DNA of 50,170 nucleotides from Thermoplasmata archaeon (GTDB taxonomy: Archaea > Thermoplasmatota > Thermoplasmata > Thermoplasmatales > GCA-001856825), in NCBI GenBank assembly GCA_023256475.1, contig JAGDXP010000001.1, positions 1-50,170 of the forward strand, given 5' to 3'. The notes below the pieces were generated by a model. That model was not told the origin of the DNA and made no database searches. It saw nothing but the letters and a program-made list of their open reading frames with translations. Below, one piece after another: positions 45,525 to 50,170 of this stretch. Both the position numbers and the translations under genes were made by a program. The stretch's first letter is position 1. Every line of letters starts with the position of its first letter.

Positions 45525-46429
45525 GGAAATATTAACATAATCAGGGAAATAACACTTACCATGAGGAAGAAGAAACCAATGAATATGTTGCTCACTATAA
45601 AGAGTCTCATTATGTTTTTCTCAGGATTTCCTGAAGCCCTAATATAAGCTATTATTATAAATGCTGACATAAGAATGGACATTGAGAGGTCTAGATATGC
45701 AAGATATTTTGGGAAAAAATCTAGAGAGATAATGGCTGACACTACGGTAATTATTGCAGTCCCCAGTGCAACCACAAAAAGAACCTTCACAGTCTTCTCA
45801 ATGGGAATAATTACTGGCAACATGGGAACTCCGGCGTTCTTGTAATCATCCCTGTACTTTACGCTTAATGCCCAAATGTGGAGCGGTGTCCAGATCATTA
45901 TTATAAGGAACCAGGTTATGATAATAAAATTAAATTGATCTGTCAAAGCCGTATAGCCCGCGAGTAATGGAGCTCCTCCAGAATAAGCTCCTAAAATGAT
46001 GTTTAGCCATGTTTTCCTCTTGGTTAACAGCGCATAAATTATCACATAATCAAATATTCCCGTTGACATGAAAATAAATGAAAGTAAACTTTGCCTGTAT
46101 GACATGATCAGGGTTATTACAATAAGAATAAGGCCACCTATTAAAGCAGTTGAAGGCTTTAGCCTTCCAGCAGGCAATGCCCTATCCATGGTTCTCTTCA
46201 TTTTCTTATCGATGTCCATATCGATGTAATTGGACAGGGACTCAGAACCCATTAGCCCGGCCGTTAAATATGCCACGATATAAATCATATCTAAAGGTTG
46301 GATTCTTTTAGTAATAGCCATTGCGAATAGAAGGCCAGCGATTCCTGTTATCAAGAGGAATACCCATACCTTGGGCTTGGTCATCACGATGAATTCTTTC
46401 AGAAAGGAATTTAATTTCATTAAGGGCAT
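45521..46429 (-). CDS. ctaB: Protoheme IX farnesyltransferase (heme O synthase)
   Basis: UbiA-superfamily enzyme adding a farnesyl group to heme B; needed for heme-copper oxidases that use heme O or A. The protein, 302 residues from the ATG chosen at 46429, has 8-9 membrane helices and the two Asp-rich sites NYIDMDIDKKMKRTMDRALPAG and, near the second loop, YRDDYKNAGVPMLPV, both diagnostic. The open frame runs to a TTG at 46471; I prefer 46429 because a GTATAT-type TATA is about 28 nt upstream. The oxidase itself is not in the window. Confidence 0.92.
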   Translation of the reverse strand: MPLMKLNSFLKEFIVMTKPKVWVFLLITGIAGLLFAMAITKRIQPLDMIYIVAYLTAGLMGSESLSNYIDMDIDKKMKRTMDRALPAGRLKPSTALIGGLILIVITLIMSYRQSLLSFIFMSTGIFDYVIIYALLTKRKTWLNIILGAYSGGAPLLAGYTALTDQFNFIIITWFLIIMIWTPLHIWALSVKYRDDYKNAGVPMLPVIIPIEKTVKVLFVVALGTAIITVVSAIISLDFFPKYLAYLDLSMSILMSAFIIIAYIRASGNPEKNIMRLFIVSNIFIGFFFLMVSVISLIMLIFP

Positions 46430-46508
46430 ATCAACAGATTGAATATTTACATGTTGTATATGTTTAATCAAGGATAATTTTTTTAATCTACTAGGGATTA
46501 TCCCCTGC

Positions 46509-46580
46509 GGGCTGGTAGATCAGCGGAAGATCGCCTCCTTGGCATGGAGGAGGCCGGGGGTTCAAATCCCCCCCAGTCCA
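46509..46580 (+). tRNA. tRNA-Ala (GGC anticodon)
   Basis: Complete cloverleaf: acceptor GGGCUGG/CCAGUCC with the G3:U70 wobble pair that AlaRS recognises, anticodon stem CCUCC/GGAGG around loop UUGGCAU (anticodon GGC), T-arm GGGGG-UUCAAAU-CCCCC, discriminator A. No intron. A T-rich TTTTTTAAT about 26 nt upstream could be its TATA. Confidence 0.97.
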
Positions 46581-46634
46581 TTATTCAAAACTTGGTAAAA
46601 TGAAGCAATATGATTATATGGACTCAGAGCAGAT

Positions 46635-47150
46635 TTAATTTCCCTTCAGGACGCTTTCTGCCATTTTCTTTACTTGTATAGCTTCCTCGGTAACTGGGAA
46701 ATTTTCCGAATTCAATATTTGCAGAGCTTCGACCCTGTATTTATTCGCTGTAGCCTCATCGTTTACTTTCTTTGCATAGTAATCATACAAAATCATGAGT
46801 ACTGTGAGCAATTTTATCATGTTGTTATTGTCCAACTTTGCCTCAGTCCTATATTTATCAAGGTTATTTTCCAAATTCCTGATGGATTCTTCGTCGTTGG
46901 TTGCTGAATTGAAAAAGAATACCTTCATGTTCCCCCTTGATTTCTTCTTTCCGATTTTTAAATAATACCATATTCCAATAACAATTACAATTAAAATCAC
47001 AGTCAAGCCGAAATAAATATACTCATATAGAGGCAGAACAATAAACATTACAGCATCAACTATAGATATAAGCACTAATATGGCATAGATATAGGTAGAT
47101 GTTACATTGTTATATGAAGTAGTGAAGTTTTTCTTATTTATTGAGGGCAT
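46635..47150 (-). CDS. Unknown membrane protein with a cytosolic helical domain
   Basis: A 171-residue protein: two N-terminal membrane helices (about 20-40 and 44-66), then basic KKKSRG and a 95-residue soluble, helix-rich charged part (NLENNLDKYRTEAKLDNNNM, ILYDYYAKKVNDEATANKYR). No family recognised. It stands alone between tRNA-Ala and the HAD gene. The ATG at 47150 has a TATA-like TTTTTA about 28 nt upstream. Confidence 0.65.
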   Translation of the reverse strand: MPSINKKNFTTSYNNVTSTYIYAILVLISIVDAVMFIVLPLYEYIYFGLTVILIVIVIGIWYYLKIGKKKSRGNMKVFFFNSATNDEESIRNLENNLDKYRTEAKLDNNNMIKLLTVLMILYDYYAKKVNDEATANKYRVEALQILNSENFPVTEEAIQVKKMAESVLKGN

Positions 47151-47230
47151 TCATCCATTATATATCGTAGCGATAAAAATTATTCTAATCTTGACGGCCT
47201 ATTGGATTTTCATTGAGGTTCATTAAAGTT

Positions 47231-47908
47231 TCATTCGATCTCCAGTTTCAGTATATCAATAACGTCATAGAAGTTTCCAGCCTCGTGGTCTGCCAATGTA
47301 TTTTCGCCTTCATCAATATGGTCCTTCATCCTTATGGTTTCTAATCCAATCGACCTGGCTCCGCCTATGTCTCTCCTCTCTGAATCGCCGATGAAATAAA
47401 CTTTTTCAGGGCAGCCTGCAAGCAATAGGGCCCTGATGAAAATATCGGGTCTTGGCTTAGGAGATTTAACATCCTCTGCCGTGACTATGTAATTGAAATC
47501 ATTCAATATTTTAAGTGCGGAGGTTGTCCTAATGGTGTATTCAAAATCAGCATCTGTGACCATTACTATGGGTATCCTCCTTGACTTTAGGAAATTAATG
47601 AAATCGTAATAACCTTCTCTCAATGTGAGATTCTTGCAGTGTGTTTCATAATAATATTCTATGTCATCATTGGTCAGTCGAATACGAAAATTCTCTCTTA
47701 AAATCTCCATATTTATATCCATGAAGGTTCTGAAGTTGCTTTCCCTTTCTATTAATTTTTGATGCCTGATATTGACAAACTCATCGTAAATTTGCCTTTG
47801 AATTCCATACTTTTTCCTAATATATTCCAGGAATATTTTCAGTGATTCATTTTCAGATTCCACTGTGGAGATGGTATTCGAAAAATCGATCAATACTGAT
47901 ATCTTCAC
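47231..47908 (-). CDS. HAD-superfamily protein lacking the second motif-I aspartate
   Basis: A 225-residue HAD fold with a helical cap. Motif I reads DFSNT (Asp8 nucleophile, but Ser where phosphatases have the second Asp), motif II IVMVTDADFEY (Thr), motif III Lys in SPKPRPD, motif IV FIGDSERRDIGGARSIG. Phosphatases need the second Asp as acid/base, so this may be a different HAD class, a transferase-like or inactive form. GTG start at 47908; an AAATATTT element is 26 nt upstream. Substrate unknown. Confidence 0.85.
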   Translation of the reverse strand: MKISVLIDFSNTISTVESENESLKIFLEYIRKKYGIQRQIYDEFVNIRHQKLIERESNFRTFMDINMEILRENFRIRLTNDDIEYYYETHCKNLTLREGYYDFINFLKSRRIPIVMVTDADFEYTIRTTSALKILNDFNYIVTAEDVKSPKPRPDIFIRALLLAGCPEKVYFIGDSERRDIGGARSIGLETIRMKDHIDEGENTLADHEAGNFYDVIDILKLEIE

Positions 47909-47930
47909 AAATCGTAATGAATTAAGCAGT

Positions 47931-47938
47931 AAATATTT
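47931..47938 (-). promoter_or_regulatory. TATA element of the HAD gene
   Basis: The palindrome AAATATTT is centred about 26 nt before the GTG at 47908. It is also 34 nt before the divergent tRNA-His, so it might serve that gene with a short leader. Confidence 0.45.
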
Positions 47939-47968
47939 TTATCAGATATTTATGGGGGATAGAATCAT

Positions 47969-48042
47969 GGCCGGGATGGGGTAGCGGTGTATCCTTGGGG
48001 ACTGTGGATCCCCGGACCCGGGTTCAAATCCCGGTCCCGGCC
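47969..48042 (+). tRNA. tRNA-His (GUG anticodon) with encoded G-1
   Basis: Acceptor GCCGGGA/UCCCGGC plus an extra 5' G (47969) that pairs with C73 (48042), the G-1:C73 identity pair of tRNA-His encoded in the gene. Anticodon stem GGGGA/UCCCC around loop CUGUGGA (anticodon GUG), T-arm CCGGG-UUCAAAU-CCCGG. No intron. Confidence 0.97.
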
Positions 48043-48141
48043 TTCGACGCCGTGAAGCACAAGAGGTCTCCGTTCATACAGCGCCAGGGCCAGCTGGTGA
48101 AAAAACGAATACTGAAGCACGGCCTCAGGAACGTTGCACTT

Positions 48142-48306
48142 CTAACTGTTCCGCCCGTTGGCAACAGTTCGTTGCTCATTGGAACATACTCCGGCATAGA
48201 ATCCTTTTTTACTTCTGCACATACAGCGTGCCAATGGCGGGTGACTCCCGGTGTAGTTTTCAACGAACCTGTACGTGTTCTTGGTGACCTTCACGAAATT
48301 CAGCAC
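48142..48306 (-). pseudogene. Remnant of a transposase-like N-terminus
   Basis: A reverse-strand frame encodes NFVKVTKNTYRFVENYTG and then diverges to EQRTVANGRNS before a stop. The pattern F-V-K-V-x-K-x-x-Y-R-F-V-E-N-Y resembles the N-terminus of IS1634/IS4-superfamily transposases as I recall them. A further protein-like piece (LQYSFFHQLALALYERRP) continues in another frame down to about 48050, abutting tRNA-His. No complete gene or terminal repeats are seen, so this is a decayed insertion element. Confidence 0.4.
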
Positions 48307-48360
48307 AACCTATTTGCTTAACATAATAGCTGAAACATTATGAGGAAAATGGTTTTAACA

Positions 48361-49068
48361 TCAGGATATTTTGATTCTATTGTATATCCAGAAAAAGACA
48401 AATCCAGAAGAGAGCCCAATGAAGAAGGTGATTGCATGTATAGGAGATGCAACCCCATTTGATACATTGAAAACCTGAGATGAATAAGTTTTTATGATAT
48501 ATACCAGAATTAATATAACGGCAATCGCTGGTACCTCATGAACCGTGAGTTTTTTCGCTTCAGCTATACGGACAGCGACGAAGTGAATCAGCAGAGCGAG
48601 GATTATTGAAACCACGATGCCTATGAAAGAGTATACTACACCGGATTGCCCGTATGCTCCGACGCGGTATTTCTCCACCCAGAAAAGATTCCCTACGATT
48701 GCTATGGCGAACATGGCTGTCGTTGAAAACAAGGTCAGATGTTTTATCAATTTGTTTACGATCTCTCTGTCGACACTTACATAGCTTTTAGTTATCCACA
48801 TTACTAGGCAAAGGAAAATAACATAAAACAACACAAAAACAAATACGTTGCCGACCCCGTCGAATATGAAAAGGGATGTGAAGATGCCGAGGGGATAGTT
48901 TTTCATGGAATCTACGAATTGATTAGGATTTGTGATATGTGTTGTGAAAATGTAAGAAAATAAAACATATACTATGAAAACGATGGGAACTAACAGAGTG
49001 TAATGAACTACAGTGTAAATGCTTTTGAATGGCACGCTATACCTATATTTCATTGGAATCATATTCAC
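48361..49068 (-). CDS. Rhomboid-like intramembrane serine protease (putative)
   Basis: A 235-residue protein with six or seven membrane helices. The rhomboid dyad is plausible: Ser142 in AYGQSGVVYSFIG (the GxSG helix) and His211 in SPIHAITFFIGLSSGF (helix with small residues after the His). Asn74 in FDGVGNVF may be the oxyanion Asn; the His usually four residues earlier is Asp70. The N-terminal WR loop is not evident. Its start overlaps the stop of the preceding small gene by 4 nt. Divergent, so activity is uncertain. Confidence 0.62.
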   Translation of the reverse strand: MNMIPMKYRYSVPFKSIYTVVHYTLLVPIVFIVYVLFSYIFTTHITNPNQFVDSMKNYPLGIFTSLFIFDGVGNVFVFVLFYVIFLCLVMWITKSYVSVDREIVNKLIKHLTLFSTTAMFAIAIVGNLFWVEKYRVGAYGQSGVVYSFIGIVVSIILALLIHFVAVRIAEAKKLTVHEVPAIAVILILVYIIKTYSSQVFNVSNGVASPIHAITFFIGLSSGFVFFWIYNRIKIS

Positions 49069-49512
49069 TCCATTTTCAAGGTAACCTGTGATAAAAGCTT
49101 ATGATTTCCATCATCATTATTAGTGTCATCCTTATTAACGAGTATAGCCCAGACGACGCGATGGAGGTTCTGGAGGGGTTTAAATGAGCCATCCTCAGCG
49201 GGAACATTCGGATCCGGAATGATTTCTGGAAGCTTCTGTTTCAGGGTTCCTTCCTGGAAGGCCTTGCGCAGTTCCCTTATTAGGTTCTGGTTTCCCTGCT
49301 CCCTCTGGATATATGGAATATAGATCATCATATCCGGGTCTTTAATCATGTTCTCTATTATTTCTCTTAACTCTTTCGGTAGTGGTCTAAGCTGTTATTT
49401 TATGTTTATTCTCATGGAATTTAAGGTACTCGTTTTTGAGCGACTTGAATTTCCCAATGAGCACGTTGTAATCAATTTTCTCCCCCTTGTTGTCATTTGG
49501 AGCCTGCATCAT
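49065..49512 (-). pseudogene. Frame-disrupted gene for a charged helical protein
   Basis: Two reverse-strand frames read as one protein. The first starts with ATG at 49512 (MMQAPNDNKGEKIDYNVL) and stops at 49387 after HENKHKITA. The second, one base shifted, begins LRPLPKELREIIEN just there and runs through an ATG at 49349 to 49065. Removing one T of the TT at the junction joins them into about 145 residues. A TATATC element lies about 30 nt before 49512. No family recognised. If only the 3' part is translated, the ORF is 94 residues (49065-49349). It overlaps the rhomboid-like gene start. Confidence 0.55.
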
Positions 49513-49566
49513 GATTTGAAGGATCTTGGCTTCGCATCCTTATATCTTTTCCTTAATTCTGTTTCT

Positions 49567-49948
49567 TTAGATTTTTAATCTTTCTAATTTGCGATCGAGT
49601 GAGATAAACTTATTAGCTAAAATGATAAATTTTGTATTATGAACATTATTCAGAGATTTATGTATTTTCCGTGAGAAATATTTTCTAAATTTGTTGGTTC
49701 CGCTATAATTAAAAACACCAAAGCATATCAGTAAATTAGTCTTGAAAATATCAGGTACAACAAAAATTCCCAAGGATAGCTTTTATTAGCAATTACAGTA
49801 TTGCCAAAGGCATCTAAAATTGGAATAACTTCCTTATCCAGTGCCAACTTAACAATTATACTCTAAACTAGTTTCGTAATTTGGACAATAATCTTTTGAG
49901 GGGTCATTTGGGATTCTTCTAAAAGTTCTATTTTTTATAACGGAAACT
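49567..49948 (-). pseudogene. Decayed gene in three frames
   Basis: Protein-like reverse-strand segments follow each other in different frames: TFRRIPNDPSKDYCPNYETS (about 49849-49948), LALDKEVIPILDAFGNTVIA ending KSYPW (49770-49856) and GIFVVPDIFKTNLLICFGVF running to a stop at 49567. Shifts occur near 49850 and 49771. The pieces abut without gaps, so this is one gene with at least two frameshifts. I do not recognise the family. Confidence 0.45.
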
Positions 49949-50170
49949 TAAAATCTTCTTATGTAGATTTATCCATTTTACGAAATTCAGCCTATTCTGA
50001 GAATAACTTTTTTTATCAATTTTACTTGCTTTTAAATAATTTTAATAGCAGATTATCCAATAAATCAAAGGATAAAAGGCCCGAATGAATAATCAACCAA
50101 ATTTTTTAGTTGGAAAATTAGTTTTCATCTGAAATCATTACCTTTAGTTCCATAATGTTCCGAATTAATT
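49949..50170. other. AT-rich end of window
   Basis: About 220 nt of very AT-rich sequence with stops in all frames. No gene, tRNA or repeat seen. Confidence 0.6.

Noticed and set aside
47995-48321. Plus- and minus-strand ORFs (up to 108 residues) over tRNA-His and its 3' flank
   Set aside because: They include the tRNA gene itself; the only protein-like signal is the separate minus-strand transposase-like piece.
49387-49389. Programmed +1 frameshift as the leading explanation
   Set aside because: The GCU-UAG context would require an Ala tRNA to slip onto CUU, which pairs poorly; a one-base insertion is simpler.
49348-49578. 76-residue plus-strand ORF
   Set aside because: Opposite to the frame-disrupted minus-strand gene; hydrophobic composition is that of an antisense frame.
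1-50170. CRISPR arrays
   Set aside because: No regularly spaced direct repeats of 24-37 nt were seen, and no cas genes.

Overview
The window is chromosomal DNA of an archaeon, most likely a member of the Thermoplasmatales (acidophilic, moderately AT-rich; the genus cannot be fixed from sequence alone). Archaeal markers are the thermosome, prefoldin alpha, Taw1 (wyosine synthesis), a geranylgeranyl-reductase-type flavoprotein, a polyprenyl diphosphate synthase and an 11-subunit-type respiratory complex I without NuoEFG. The Thermoplasma-like thioredoxin reductase, an exported acid protease of family S53 and the GrpE-DnaK-DnaJ set narrow this to the Thermoplasma lineage. First genes of transcription units mostly have a TATA-like element about 22-28 nt upstream of the start codon (leaderless mRNA, often GTG or TTG starts), while internal operon genes use Shine-Dalgarno sequences or stop/start overlaps.

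Layout. 1-7.2 kb: partial tRNA-Pro and a COG1709-type regulator, then a leftward run thermosome, trxB, hutI, pgk, pfdA, ftsY (protein folding, targeting and central metabolism). 7.3-11 kb: rightward small conserved protein, two-subunit ADP-forming acyl-CoA synthetase, glutamine synthetase and tRNA-Val. 11.3-14.7 kb: a 1136-residue membrane-anchored S53 peptidase. 14.7-17.8 kb: gene-poor accessory stretch with three tRNA genes (Gly, Arg, Leu), an orphan tRNA 3' fragment, one unknown 353-aa gene and decayed or doubtful small ORFs. 17.8-20.3 kb: GNAT protein divergent from polyprenyl synthase, flavin prenyltransferase (ubiX) and a zinc-ribbon miniprotein. 20.3-33.7 kb: leftward respiratory block, sdhA-C-D-B followed by nuoA-B-C-D-H-I-J1-J2-K-L-M-N and two small unknown genes at the 3' end of the operon. 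33.9-41.3 kb: tRNA modification genes (taw1, trmI), alaS, a site-2 protease and a GGR-family flavoprotein. 41.4-46.5 kb: grpE, dnaK, dnaJ, then leftward ctaB (heme O synthase) and alaX. 46.5-48 kb: tRNA-Ala, an unknown membrane protein, a HAD-family protein and tRNA-His. 48-50.2 kb: a decayed region with a transposase-like remnant, a rhomboid-like protein, a frame-disrupted helical protein gene and a pseudogene in three frames.

How the genes work together. Succinate dehydrogenase and complex I both feed the quinone pool. ctaB supplies heme O for a terminal oxidase that is not in the window. The polyprenyl synthase, UbiX and GGR-family protein fit isoprenoid lipid and quinone metabolism. AlaRS and the free editing protein AlaX, together with a tRNA-Ala carrying G3:U70, cover alanine decoding and proofreading. 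Hsp70 and Hsp60 systems are both present. The most notable observations are divergent gene pairs whose start points lie symmetrically about one palindromic TATA element, two unknown small genes translationally coupled to the complex I operon, and a rhomboid-like protease linked to a broken helical gene in the decayed right end.
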